A stretch of DNA of 64,000 bases from Bin87 sp964347975 (GTDB taxonomy: Bacteria > Chloroflexota > Dehalococcoidia > Lucifugimonadales > UBA3495). Under the pieces are notes generated by a model that was not told the DNA's origin, did no database searches, and worked only from the letters and a program-made list of their open reading frames with translations. Shown here one piece after another: positions 51,365-59,485 of this stretch (position 1 is the first letter of the stretch; the number at the start of each line of letters is the position of its first letter). The stretch spans positions 43,707-107,706 of the forward strand of contig CAYGAY010000007.1 in the NCBI GenBank assembly GCA_964347975.1, given 5' to 3'. A program made the translations under genes and the position numbers.

Positions 51365-51401
51365 AAGCCAAAAGCTGCCCCGTCTTTCCCGGAGGACGAC
51401 T

Positions 51402-51734
51402 ATGAGCATTGCCGTCGTTGCCGCCATCATCGCCGGCGCTGGCCTTGGCGTCACCGTGGTCGTGCTGCTGATCAGGGGCAGCTTTCAATTGGGCAAACTT
51501 GTCAACAAGGTTGATAACCAAGAAACCCGGATCGACAACCTTGTAACCAAGGTTGATGACTTGGAAAACAAGATTGGCGACTTGGACACCAAATTTGACG
51601 CCAAGTTCGATATCCTGACCGCTACTATCAACGAGTTGCGAGCTGACATTCAGCAAACCAACCGGATACTGGTCGGGCTGGCGAACCACACTCACGACGC
51701 CGACCGGCGAACCGTCTTTACCATCCCATCATAA
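51402..51734 (+). CDS. Membrane-anchored coiled-coil protein (110 aa)
   Basis: One N-terminal membrane helix (IAVVAAIIAGAGLGVTVVVL, about 3-22) then a heptad-rich coiled coil (LVNKVDNQETRIDNLVTKVD, LENKIGDLDTKFDAKFDILT) to about residue 90. No enzymatic motif. GGAGGA precedes the ATG. Lies 37 bases after rpsI and before a terminator, so probably the last gene of the ribosomal transcript. Unknown role. Confidence 0.8.
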   Translation: MSIAVVAAIIAGAGLGVTVVVLLIRGSFQLGKLVNKVDNQETRIDNLVTKVDDLENKIGDLDTKFDAKFDILTATINELRADIQQTNRILVGLANHTHDADRRTVFTIPS

Positions 51735-51750
51735 CGGGGCTGAGTGGCGC

Positions 51751-51785
51751 CCCTCGGCCAGACACCGAGGGGCATTGTTATTTCA
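51751..51785 (+). terminator. Rho-independent terminator
   Basis: GCCCCTCGG, loop of seven, CCGAGGGGC, then ATTGTTATTT. Lies between the convergent coiled-coil gene and the ccdA-like gene and should end the ribosomal transcript. Confidence 0.8.
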
Positions 51786-52691
51786 GAACAAGTCCCGCCC
51801 GATGGTCAGCCAGTAGAACATGATGTACACGCCGGCTACCACCATCAGCCACGCGCCGACAATGCCCACGTAGGGCAGCGCCGCCCGCAGCCACCGCACC
51901 ATCACGGAGCGGGCCACGGCCATCCCCAGCGTCAACGCCAGTATCACGCTGCCCATACCGGCGGCATAGAGCAGAAACTGGCCCAGTGTGTCCAGCCATC
52001 CGGACGATAAACCGGCGCCAACTCCAAGGACGGCCAGGAACAGCGGCAGCGTGCAACTCAACGATGCCAGGCCGTAGCTGACCCCGAACAAGACGTACCC
52101 GGGCAGGTTCATCTGCCCCGGGTCACCGATGCGAGACGCCGCGCGCTGGGCCAGGCTGGTGTAAATCTTGCCTCCGCCGGCCATGAATGCGCCGGCCCCG
52201 ATGAGCAGTACGCCTATCGCCAGGCCCACGTAGGGCAACGCCTTCACCACGATGGCCTGGGAGCCGAAACCCAGGATCAGGCCCACCAACCCGAAGAGGA
52301 CCACGAAACCGACCGAAACCGACAGTCCGACCATGAGCGCTCGAGCGATTAACCGGAGCGGCTGCCGGCTGTCCTGCTCCCGATTGCCGCCGCTGACGTA
52401 CAGGCCCAGGTAGGCCGGCAGCATGGCGAAACCGCAGGGGTTGACCGCAGAGGCCGCTCCTACCGCGTAGGCGAAACCCAGCTTGATTCCCACATTGCTG
52501 ATGCCCGTGCCCGACGACCCGGATAACAGTTCCACGAATCGGTTCACGCCGTCGATGCCCTCACTGCTCCGTAACAGCAGCGCGCCGACGACGGCGATAG
52601 CGTAAGCAATAGCCGCGATCACCGCCGCCAGCAGGATGCTGCGGCTGACGGGAAGCCGGTCGATGAAGGTGGGAGTAGTGGGGGTAGTCAT
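51783..52691 (-). CDS. ccdA: CcdA/DsbD-like thiol-disulfide transfer membrane protein
   Basis: 302 aa with seven or more membrane segments. VNPCGFAMLPAYLGL (about 82-96) and SLSCTLPLFLAVLGVG (about 208-223) each supply one of the paired Cys that carry electrons across the membrane in CcdA. Exports reducing power, for cytochrome c maturation or other thioredoxin-like partners; none is encoded nearby. Its start overlaps the stop of the HepT gene (ATGA), an odd partnership. Confidence 0.92.
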   Translation of the reverse strand: MTTPTTPTFIDRLPVSRSILLAAVIAAIAYAIAVVGALLLRSSEGIDGVNRFVELLSGSSGTGISNVGIKLGFAYAVGAASAVNPCGFAMLPAYLGLYVSGGNREQDSRQPLRLIARALMVGLSVSVGFVVLFGLVGLILGFGSQAIVVKALPYVGLAIGVLLIGAGAFMAGGGKIYTSLAQRAASRIGDPGQMNLPGYVLFGVSYGLASLSCTLPLFLAVLGVGAGLSSGWLDTLGQFLLYAAGMGSVILALTLGMAVARSVMVRWLRAALPYVGIVGAWLMVVAGVYIMFYWLTIGRDLF

Positions 52692-53029
52692 GGCAATTCC
52701 CGCAGTATGGCGTCGACGGCGGTGATGAGAGGCGGGTAATCGTTGGTGATTGTGTCAATGATGATTGTGTAATCAGCGTTCTCCGGCTGGTGCGCCAGTA
52801 TATTTCGCATTCCTGAGAGTTGCTCCCAATCTATACCGGGATAGGGCAAGTGCTCATCCCGGTTGCTGATGCGGATGGTCATCTCGCCGGCCACGATGAC
52901 CAAGTAGCACAAGGCAGCCTGCTTTTCACGGTTTTGTTCCAACGCTGCCAGGGAAACATCACCCAGAATCGCCGCGGCATCCACGGCGGCGGCCTGCATA
53001 TAGCCCAAGTCCTCACGCAGGGTCGGCAT
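52688..53029 (-). CDS. hepT: HepT-like HEPN ribonuclease toxin, target tyrosine missing
   Basis: 113 aa, DUF86/HepT family. MRNILAHQ (residues 74-81) holds the R-x4-H RNase motif (R75, H80). In HepT the motif is R-x4-H-x-Y and the Tyr is AMPylated by the antitoxin MntA; here that position (82) is Pro. GEMTIRISNRDEHLPYPGID and NDYPPLITAVDAIL fit the family. Overlaps the upstream nucleotidyltransferase-like gene by 17 bases and the ccdA-like gene by ATGA. Confidence 0.85.
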   Translation of the reverse strand: MPTLREDLGYMQAAAVDAAAILGDVSLAALEQNREKQAALCYLVIVAGEMTIRISNRDEHLPYPGIDWEQLSGMRNILAHQPENADYTIIIDTITNDYPPLITAVDAILRELP

Positions 53030-53603
53030 AGCAAACTTCAGCCATTTTGAGCGTTTCCGTTTTGGTTTCCTCCCTCAGTCGTTCCTCTTTATAGAGAGTC
53101 GCGCCAGGGCCAAACAGCGCCCGAAGCCCTCTTTCAATTCTGAAAAATTCAAAGCCGCCGGGGTAGCCGGGGTGAAAGTTCACAATGACGCTGGGGGAAA
53201 ACTCCTTTTCATGCGCATCAGGCAGCGGAGCGTCAAGCAGCCACAGCTTGGCGATGTGATGCTTTTGGCAGAACTGGGCGACGGCTTCGTGGGTAGCCGG
53301 GGGCGCAGCCGGGTCGGGAAAGATGGGGGTCGCCTGCTTGAGAATTTTTTCGGTGAGCCGGGGACTGAGACCGTCGGTTGAGTAAATAGCGGTCTCCGGG
53401 CCGGTGATGGCGGCAAGGTCACGTTCCATCCGGGCGAGCTTTTCGGGGGCGGCAACCCAATAGGGACGAAAGGTTACGATGATGCTGGGGCGTCCGGCGT
53501 TCACCGCTGCGTTGAGCAACGGTTCGTCCATCATCCAGAACCGGATGATTTCATGCTTGCGGCAGAACTCTGCTATTTCCTCACGCTGGTCATCGATAAG
53601 CAT
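53013..53603 (-). CDS. Tandem MntA-like nucleotidyltransferase protein without catalytic residues
   Basis: 196 aa made of two related halves (about 1-90 and 105-195). Each aligns to the MNT fold: FCQKHHIAKLWLLDAPLPDA, then PSVIVNFHPGYPGGFEFFRI, ERGLRALFG; and FCRKHEIIRFWMMDEPLLNA, then PSIIVTFRPYW, ARMERDLAAITG. Active MNT proteins have FGSxxR and DSDxD; both halves lack G-S and both Asp, and the third Asp is also absent. The gene holds the antitoxin position before hepT. GGAGG precedes ATG 53603. Likely binds HepT without AMPylating it. Confidence 0.8.
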   Translation of the reverse strand: MLIDDQREEIAEFCRKHEIIRFWMMDEPLLNAAVNAGRPSIIVTFRPYWVAAPEKLARMERDLAAITGPETAIYSTDGLSPRLTEKILKQATPIFPDPAAPPATHEAVAQFCQKHHIAKLWLLDAPLPDAHEKEFSPSVIVNFHPGYPGGFEFFRIERGLRALFGPGATLYKEERLREETKTETLKMAEVCYADPA

Positions 53604-53644
53604 GGCGGGCCTCCGGTTAGGGTGTGTCGTCAATTGCGTTTTTT

Positions 53645-53672
53645 CGTCATTCCGGCGAAAGCCGGAATGACG
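53645..53672. repeat. Palindromic repeat (family A), perfect 12-bp arms
   Basis: CGTCATTCCGGC, loop GAAA, GCCGGAATGACG. The cleanest family A copy in the window, between the MNT-like and RDD genes. Confidence 0.9.
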
Positions 53673-53691
53673 GGCGATTTGACGACGCTCC

Positions 53692-54060
53692 CTAGAACGG
53701 TCTTCTCCGGTTGAGCAACGGGTTCGGGTCATTGCGAACCACCACCGTATTCGCCACCCGGTCGGCCAGGGAGCGATGCTCTTCCTCATCCATCAGCAGC
53801 AGGATAATGTCGGCGAAGAAACCGATGACAAAGCTGTGGGCCACCAACTTGACGATTTCGCGGACGAAAGTGTTCACCCAGCCTGGAGGATAACCATCGC
53901 GGAGCATAGCCCGGATGCCCAGAAGTTGCTTGCCCGGCGTTTGGCCCCTGCCGATTACGATCAGCCACCAAATGATGTAGCCGATGATGAGGGTGAGGAA
54001 GAACAATATGCCGTCCAGGATATAGGCCATGAGCCGGCGGATGGGGGTTGCGTACTCCAC
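53692..54060 (-). CDS. RDD family membrane protein
   Basis: 122 aa. IRRLMAYILDGILFFL (about 7-22) carries the R-D pair in the first helix; GRGQTPGKQLLGIRAM (about 38-53) and RSLADRVANTVVV near the end complete the RDD pattern. GTG start with GAGGAA six bases upstream. Function of the family is poorly known. A broken relative lies at 55704-56011. Confidence 0.9.
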   Translation of the reverse strand: MEYATPIRRLMAYILDGILFFLTLIIGYIIWWLIVIGRGQTPGKQLLGIRAMLRDGYPPGWVNTFVREIVKLVAHSFVIGFFADIILLLMDEEEHRSLADRVANTVVVRNDPNPLLNRRRPF

Positions 54061-54105
54061 TTTCGTTCCTCAATTCTGATACGTTGCGGTGGCCTTCGGT
54101 TTTGG

Positions 54106-55518
54106 CTACACCCCCAGATGGGCCTGCATGGCGTCCAGCAGGAGCGTTACGTTGGCGTCGGTATCGGCCTCGCAGTAAATGCGGAGCAAGGGCTCCGTTC
54201 CGGAGAAGCGCGCTGCCACCCAGCCGGCGTCGAGTATCCAGCGCCGGCCGTCTATCTCGTCCATATTGGTGACCGGCATTCCCGCCAACTCGGTTAGCGG
54301 TGAGCCGGCCAATCGCTCCGTTATCGCCGCCCGTTCCGCCGGGTCAAAGGCCACGTCCCGGCGTTGGTAATGATGCTCTCCCACTACATCAAACAGCCGT
54401 TTCACCATCCCCGATGCGGTCAGCCCTTCGACCGCCATATATTCCAGGAGATACAGGCCGCTGAGTATGCCGTCGCGCTCCGGGATATGGCCGCGAAAAG
54501 CGTAGCCGCCGCTTTCCTCGCCGCCCAGCAATGCGTCGTCAGCCACGAAGCGCGGCCCGATGTTCTTGAATCCCACCGGCATCTCGGCAATGTCCACGCT
54601 GTATCGCTGCGCCAGCTTGTTGAGCATAATGGACGCGGTAACGCCCTTGACCAGCGCGCCCCGGTCGCCGCGCTCCAGGAGATAGAGAGCCAGCAGGGAA
54701 AATACCTCAAGAGTGCTGACGAAACGCCCGGTCTCGTCCACCAGGCCGATGCGGTCAGCGTCGCCGTCCAGGGCAAGCCCGGCCGACGCGCCCTCAGCCG
54801 GAACGCGCCGGCGCAGATCGGTCAGGTTCTGGGCGATGGGTTCCGGTTGCGCCATGCCGGGGAAGGCCGGGTTGACCTCGGCGCGCAGTTCGGTTACCGA
54901 GGTGGTTCCACCCTTGAGGAGGTCCGGCAGGTAGCCGGCGCCGGCGCCGTGCATGGCATCCACCAGCACGTGCCGGCCGGCGGCGCGGATGGCCTCCAGG
55001 TTGACCAGGCGGGCGATGGACTCCCGGTAGGCCGGCGCCGGGTCGATATCGTGGACCAATCCGGCGTCGCGGCCGGCTTCCAGCGGCCGCGTTTTGGGCG
55101 GTCCGGCGGAGTCGATGCAGAGTTCCAGCATGTCGGTGACCGCCTGGCTGGCGCTGCCGCCCTGGGCCGACTTGAACTTGAAGCCGCTCCAGGCGGCCGG
55201 ATTATGGCTGGAAGTAATGACCACCCCACCGGCCGCGCCCAGTTGCACGACCTCATGGCTGACGACCGGAGTGGGAGCCGGCTCCGCGCAGAGCTGCACC
55301 GCAATGCCGTTGCCGGCGATGACTGAGGCCACCGTTTCGGCAAACTCGCGAGAGGCAAACCGGGTATCGTAGCCTACCACCAGCCCGTTGCTCGCCGAAC
55401 CCTCGGCGCGCAGGTAATCGGCCAGCCCCTGGGAGCAGCGGGCCACGTTGGCGAAGGTGAAATCGTCGGCGATGATGCCGCGCCAGCCATCGGTGCCGAA
55501 CTTGATCGAGGTGCTCAT
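54106..55518 (-). CDS. Phosphohexomutase (phosphoglucomutase/phosphomannomutase family)
   Basis: 470 aa; interconverts hexose 6- and 1-phosphates. FGTDGWRGIIADDFTFANV at the start, phosphoserine loop VITSSHNPAAWSGFKFK (about 97-113), metal loop LALDGDADRIG near 244, sugar loop GGEESGGYAF near 333 and phosphate loop ARFSGTEPLLRIY near 437. Glucose versus mannose preference cannot be read. No Shine-Dalgarno; a TAGAAT at 55525-55530 suggests a leaderless message. Confidence 0.95.
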   Translation of the reverse strand: MSTSIKFGTDGWRGIIADDFTFANVARCSQGLADYLRAEGSASNGLVVGYDTRFASREFAETVASVIAGNGIAVQLCAEPAPTPVVSHEVVQLGAAGGVVITSSHNPAAWSGFKFKSAQGGSASQAVTDMLELCIDSAGPPKTRPLEAGRDAGLVHDIDPAPAYRESIARLVNLEAIRAAGRHVLVDAMHGAGAGYLPDLLKGGTTSVTELRAEVNPAFPGMAQPEPIAQNLTDLRRRVPAEGASAGLALDGDADRIGLVDETGRFVSTLEVFSLLALYLLERGDRGALVKGVTASIMLNKLAQRYSVDIAEMPVGFKNIGPRFVADDALLGGEESGGYAFRGHIPERDGILSGLYLLEYMAVEGLTASGMVKRLFDVVGEHHYQRRDVAFDPAERAAITERLAGSPLTELAGMPVTNMDEIDGRRWILDAGWVAARFSGTEPLLRIYCEADTDANVTLLLDAMQAHLGV

Positions 55519-55524
55519 TAAGTA

Positions 55525-55530
55525 ATTCTA
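55525..55530 (-). promoter_or_regulatory. Candidate -10 box of the phosphohexomutase gene
   Basis: TAGAAT on the minus strand, six bases before the ATG at 55518, placing the expected start at or beside the start codon. No good -35 was found. Confidence 0.4.
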
Positions 55531-55703
55531 ACATAGCCGGTGGCGCTGCCATTGTTACAATAGATAAGGTACAACAGTCCATATGCGATAGCCCTGAAAG
55601 GTACCAGGCTTTCCGGTTTTGCCGGAGCGCCGAGCACGTGATTTTAACTGCGTGAGATTTCGACGGGGAGAGTAGCGTGAAGCCCATTGGCGAGGTTGGT
55701 CTC

Positions 55704-56011
55704 TCACCGCCAGCGGCGGCGGGCGACCACGGTGCCGGCGATGCGGTCGGAGACGGAACGACGTTCCGCGCGGTCCCGCAGGATGAACAGGGCGTCGATA
55801 ACGAAACCGATTAGAGTGTGATGCAGTAGGTGATAAGCAGCGACAAGGGCATCTGTATGGCGAAGAAATCGTACACGTCAAAGCTGATTAACTCCGGGCC
55901 GGGGGAACCGGGCATCCCGACGACGGAGAGAACGCCGGCCCCAGCGGCCAAAAACAGCAGCCGGTCAATGAGCCAGGAAGCGAACCGGCGCAGGGGAACA
56001 ATCGTGTCCAT
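55704..56011 (-). pseudogene. RDD family protein remnant
   Basis: The first frame (ATG 56011) gives RRFASWLIDRLLFLAAGAGV, an RDD first helix, and stops at 55811. A second frame continues as IGFVIDALFILRDRAERRSV and SDRIAGTVVARRRWR to 55704, matching the RDD C-terminus. The central G-Q-T-P-G-K segment is missing, so both an internal deletion and a frame change have occurred. The 185 bases between this remnant and the phosphohexomutase start show nothing else. Confidence 0.65.
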
Positions 56012-56118
56012 GGGTTAGGCTCACGCGCCGGCTTGCGGCTATCGACTCTCCGGCGCTGGGGGCATTTTACCGGGATGAACAGGATTGCGATGTTTCTGAC
56101 GATTCCCCGGAAGTGAAT

Positions 56119-56151
56119 ATGCGCTCCCCATGGGCGAGACGGGGAACGCAT
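56119..56151 (-). terminator. Possible transcript-end hairpin after metK
   Basis: ATGCGCTCCCC and GGGGAACGCAT form an 11-bp stem with one mismatch, loop 11, downstream of metK on the minus strand. No T tract, so weak support. Confidence 0.35.
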
Positions 56152-56178
56152 AGCTGAATACAAGCGATGAGATTGGGG

Positions 56179-57423
56179 TTAGTCGCCGGCGGCGGCCAGC
56201 GCGCCGGCCGCCTGTTTCAGCGCTTCGACTTTGTCGGTGCGCTCCCAGGGCAGGTCCAGGTCGGCGCGACCGAAGTGGCCGTAGGCCGCGGTTTTGCGGT
56301 AGATGGGACGGCGCAGCTGCAAGTCCTCGATGATGGCGCCGGGGCGCAGGTCGAATTGTTCGCGGACCAGTTCCTCGATGCGCTCGTTGGGGATGTGGTT
56401 GGTGTCGAAGGTCTCGATGGCTACGGAAGTGGGTTCAGCCACGCCGATGGCATAGGAGACCAGCACTTCCAGCCGGTCGGCGAAACCGGCGGCGACCAGG
56501 TTCTTGGCCACGTAACGGGCCGCGTAAGCGCCGGAGCGGTCAACCTTGGTCGGGTCCTTGCCGGAGAAGGCGCCGCCGCCGTGCCGGGCGATGCCGCCGT
56601 AGGTGTCCACCAGAATCTTGCGGCCGGTGAGGCCGGTGTCGCCCTGGGGACCGCCGACGACGAACCAGCCGCTGGGGTTGACGAAGATCTTGGTGTCTTC
56701 GTCCAGGAGGTCGGCGGGAACGATGGGCTTTATCACGTGCTCAAGAACGTCGCCATGGATCCTTTCTCTGAAAGCGGCCCGGTCGTCGGTGTCGTCGTGC
56801 TGGCTGCTGATGACCACGGCGTCAATGCGATGGGGTCGGCCGTGGCGGTACTCCACGGTGACCTGGGATTTGCCGTCGGGGCCCAGATAGGGCAGCGTAC
56901 CATCCTTGCGGACGGCGGCGAGGCGCTCCACCAGGCGGTGGGACAGGTCAACGGTCAGGGGCATGAGGCCGTCGGTCTCGTTGCAGGCGAAGCCGACCAT
57001 CATGCCCTGATCGCCGGCTCCGGTGGCGCGGCGGGCGTCGGCAGCGGCGACGCCGTTGGCGCGGGCCTCCAGCGCGGTGCTGACGCCGGCGTTGATGTCG
57101 GGGGACTGCTGGCTGGCGTTGCGGATGATGCCGCAGGAATAGCCGTCAATGCCGTATTTCAGGTCGGTGTAGCCGATTTCCAGCAGGGTTCTGCGTGTGA
57201 TGGCATCGAAGTCCAGTTCGGCCTGGGTGGTGATTTCGCCGGTGACCATGACCAGGTTTTTGCCGGCGACCGTCTCGCAGGCCACGCGGCTCATGGGGTC
57301 AACGCTGAGGGCGGCGTCCAGAACGGCGTCAGAAATCTGGTCGCACACCTTGTCGGGGTGCCCTTCAGTAACCGACTCGGAAGTGAGCAGGTACTTGGGC
57401 GAGGTCATGAATTGAATTGGCAT
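56179..57423 (-). CDS. metK: S-adenosylmethionine synthetase
   Basis: 414 aa; methionine + ATP to SAM. LLTSESVTEGHPDKVCDQIS (12-31), GAGDQGMMVGFACNET near 133, GGGAFSGKDPTKVDRSGAYA near 280-299 and the end FGRADLDLPWE are signatures. GGAGGA lies seven bases before ATG 57423. Last gene of the riboswitch-led operon; making it SAM-repressed closes a feedback loop. Confidence 0.97.
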   Translation of the reverse strand: MPIQFMTSPKYLLTSESVTEGHPDKVCDQISDAVLDAALSVDPMSRVACETVAGKNLVMVTGEITTQAELDFDAITRRTLLEIGYTDLKYGIDGYSCGIIRNASQQSPDINAGVSTALEARANGVAAADARRATGAGDQGMMVGFACNETDGLMPLTVDLSHRLVERLAAVRKDGTLPYLGPDGKSQVTVEYRHGRPHRIDAVVISSQHDDTDDRAAFRERIHGDVLEHVIKPIVPADLLDEDTKIFVNPSGWFVVGGPQGDTGLTGRKILVDTYGGIARHGGGAFSGKDPTKVDRSGAYAARYVAKNLVAAGFADRLEVLVSYAIGVAEPTSVAIETFDTNHIPNERIEELVREQFDLRPGAIIEDLQLRRPIYRKTAAYGHFGRADLDLPWERTDKVEALKQAAGALAAAGD

Positions 57424-57459
57424 TGGTTGGTTCCTCCACAGGGTTGATTGACTTGGTTC

Positions 57460-57487
57460 CGTCATTCCCGCGAAAGCCGGAACGACG
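57460..57487. repeat. Palindromic repeat (family A)
   Basis: CGTCATTCCCGCGAAAGCCG then GAACGACG, in the ahcY-metK spacer. Confidence 0.8.
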
Positions 57488-57500
57488 GGATAAACTGGGA

Positions 57501-58772
57501 TCAGGTGCCTTCTTCCCAGCTTTCGTTGTAGGCAGTCTGTTCCACCGTCAGGGTGTCGATGTGGATGCCCATGGTTTCCAGCTTGAGACGGCCCACCTCG
57601 GCGTCGATTTCCCGAGGCACCACATGGACGCCGGTTCCGAGTTGGCCGTGCTGCTTGACCAGGTATTCCGCACACAGGGCCTGGTTGGCGAAGCTCATGT
57701 CCATCACGGCGGAGGGATGCCCTTCGGCGGCGGCCAGGTTGATGAGCCGGCCTTCGCCCAGCAGGTAGATGCGTCGCCCGTCGGCAATCTGGTATTCCTC
57801 GACGAAGGGACGGACTTCCCGGTGGCTCACGGACATGGCTTCCAGCGCCGGAATGTCAATCTCCACGTTGAAGTGGCCGCTGTTGGCGATAATCGCGCCA
57901 TCGGGCATAACTTCCAGGTGTTCCTTGCCGATGACGTGCCAGCCGCCGGACACGGTAATGAACACCTCGCCCTGTTGGGCCGCTGCCACGCCGGTCATCA
58001 CCTGGAACCCGTCCATGACGGCCTCCAGGGCGCGCACCGGGTTAACCTCGGTAACGATAACCTGCGCGCCCATGCCCCGGGCGCGGGAGGCCACGCCGCG
58101 ACCGCACCAGCCGTAGCCGCCAATCACGACGCGGCGGCCGGCCCACAGGATGTTGGTGGCGCGGGTGATGCCGTCCAGGGTGCTCTGTCCGGTGCCGTAA
58201 CGGTTGTCGAAGAAGTGCTTGGTCTCGGCCTCGTTGACGGCGATGATGGGATACTTGAGCTGGCCGTCGGCGGCCATGGCGGTGAGGCGCACCACGCCGG
58301 TGGTGGTCTCCTCGGTGCCGGCGATGACGTTGGAGAGCAGGTCGGTGCGCTCCCGGTGCAGGACGCCCACCAGGTCGGCGCCGTCGTCCATGGTCACCAT
58401 GGGAGCGTGGTCCAGGGCGGCGTTGATGTGCTGGTAGTAGGTTTCGTTGTCCTCGCCCTTAATGGCGTAGGTGGGGATGCCGAACTCCTGCACCAGCGCG
58501 GCGGCGGTTTCGTCCTGGGTGCTGAGGGGGTTGCTGGCGCAGAGCACCAGGTCGGCCCCGCCGGCTTTCAGCGCGATGGCCAGGTTGGCGGTTTCAGTGG
58601 TCACGTGCAGGCAGGCGGCCATGCGCACGCCGGCCAGGGGTTGCTCGCGGCTGAAGCGTTCCGTGATGGAATTGACGACGGGCATCTCTCGCCCGGCCCA
58701 GCGGATGCGGTCCACGCCGGCGCCGGCCAGGGAAAGGTCTTTCACGTCGCCTTTGGTTTTTTGAACAGTCAA
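57501..58772 (-). CDS. ahcY: S-adenosylhomocysteine hydrolase
   Basis: 423 aa; SAH to adenosine and homocysteine, NAD-bound. MAACLHVTTETANLAIALKA (about 51-70), the ETTTGVVRL segment, NEAETKHFFDNRYGTGQSTL with DGI, and the NAD motif VIGGYGWCGRGVA near 216-228. TTG start at 58772, supported by GGAGG nine bases upstream and lack of an alternative. Removes the product inhibitor of methyltransferases. Confidence 0.97.
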   Translation of the reverse strand: MTVQKTKGDVKDLSLAGAGVDRIRWAGREMPVVNSITERFSREQPLAGVRMAACLHVTTETANLAIALKAGGADLVLCASNPLSTQDETAAALVQEFGIPTYAIKGEDNETYYQHINAALDHAPMVTMDDGADLVGVLHRERTDLLSNVIAGTEETTTGVVRLTAMAADGQLKYPIIAVNEAETKHFFDNRYGTGQSTLDGITRATNILWAGRRVVIGGYGWCGRGVASRARGMGAQVIVTEVNPVRALEAVMDGFQVMTGVAAAQQGEVFITVSGGWHVIGKEHLEVMPDGAIIANSGHFNVEIDIPALEAMSVSHREVRPFVEEYQIADGRRIYLLGEGRLINLAAAEGHPSAVMDMSFANQALCAEYLVKQHGQLGTGVHVVPREIDAEVGRLKLETMGIHIDTLTVEQTAYNESWEEGT

Positions 58773-58797
58773 ATTCAGTTACCTCCGATGTTTTGCG

Positions 58798-58865
58798 CCG
58801 TCATTCCCGTGAGAGCGGGAATCCAGCCGGTAATTTTCTGGATTCCGGCGAAAGCCGGAATGACG
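58798..58865. repeat. Two adjacent palindromic repeats (family A)
   Basis: TCATTCCCGTGAGAGCGGGAAT and GGATTCCGGCGAAAGCCGGA with ATGACG, one after the other, before ahcY. Confidence 0.8.
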
Positions 58866-58909
58866 ATTTGGGTCAGGATGGGTTGCCGGTTGGGCTTACT
58901 TTAATCTGC

Positions 58910-59034
58910 CATTCCACGACCGCCGCCGGCGGGCGCTTGAATCTCGTTCCGGCGGCCACTACCGACTGCGGCGCGAGCCTTGACGGGACGGCCATCGTTG
59001 CGCCGGCGAGATTGCCACGCTACGCTCGCAATGA
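58910..59034. repeat. Long composite repeat, copy 2 (about 125 bp)
   Basis: Read on the minus strand it runs from CATTGCGAGCGTAGCGTGGC to GGCGGTCGTGGAATG and matches most of 28883-29045, including ATGGCCGTxCCGTCAAGGCT and GCCGCCGGAACGAGAT-type stretches. Confidence 0.8.
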
Positions 59035-59067
59035 GAAAGTGAGTACGCCTGATGCCGGTTGGGACCG

Positions 59068-59427
59068 CTACGGATGGTCGCCGTAGGAAGTGGGGTTGCC
59101 GGCGGCGATCCAGGACGGGGTGCCGTCGTCAACGTTGTAGAGCATCTCCGAGTCGTAGCCCATGGCGGCGGCCAGTTCGCAGGCCAGGCCGCTGCGGACG
59201 CCGGCGGCGCAGATGAAGAGCAGTTTCTTGTCCTCGGGCACTTCGTCCATGCGTCCGGCCAGATCGTCAACGTTGATGTGGATGGCGCCGGTGGCGTGTC
59301 CGGTGACCCATTCGTCATCGCGGCGCACGTCGATCACTACCGTTCCCTCGGGGTCGTCCGTAAGAATTTGGAGCGCTTCGGGGGAATCGACCCGGTAGTA
59401 GGGTTCGCCGGGGTTCTGTCGTGGCAT
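59068..59427 (-). CDS. Single-domain rhodanese
   Basis: 119 aa. VVIDVRRDDEWVTGHATGAI (about 30-49) and the active-site loop FICAAGVRSGLACELAAAMG with Cys near 73 are those of single-domain sulfurtransferases. It would carry a persulfide for sulfur transfer. GGAGG precedes ATG 59427. Embedded in the SAM cycle operon, it may handle sulfur from methylthio or homocysteine metabolism; this is inferred from position. Confidence 0.92.
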   Translation of the reverse strand: MPRQNPGEPYYRVDSPEALQILTDDPEGTVVIDVRRDDEWVTGHATGAIHINVDDLAGRMDEVPEDKKLLFICAAGVRSGLACELAAAMGYDSEMLYNVDDGTPSWIAAGNPTSYGDHP

Positions 59428-59456
59428 TGAGTTACCTCCTTTGAAATCAGGTGTTG

Positions 59457-59482
59457 GATTCCGGCTTTCGCCGGAATGACGG
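59457..59482. repeat. Palindromic repeat (family A)
   Basis: GGATTCCGGCTTTCGCCGGA then ATGACG, between mtnP and the rhodanese gene and touching the 3' flank of mtnP. Confidence 0.8.
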
Positions 59483-59485
59483 TGG

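Noticed and set aside
56167..57447. Plus-strand frames of 426 and 495 codons opposite metK and ahcY
   Set aside because: Both are Gly/Ala/Val-rich antisense readings of well-recognised enzymes.
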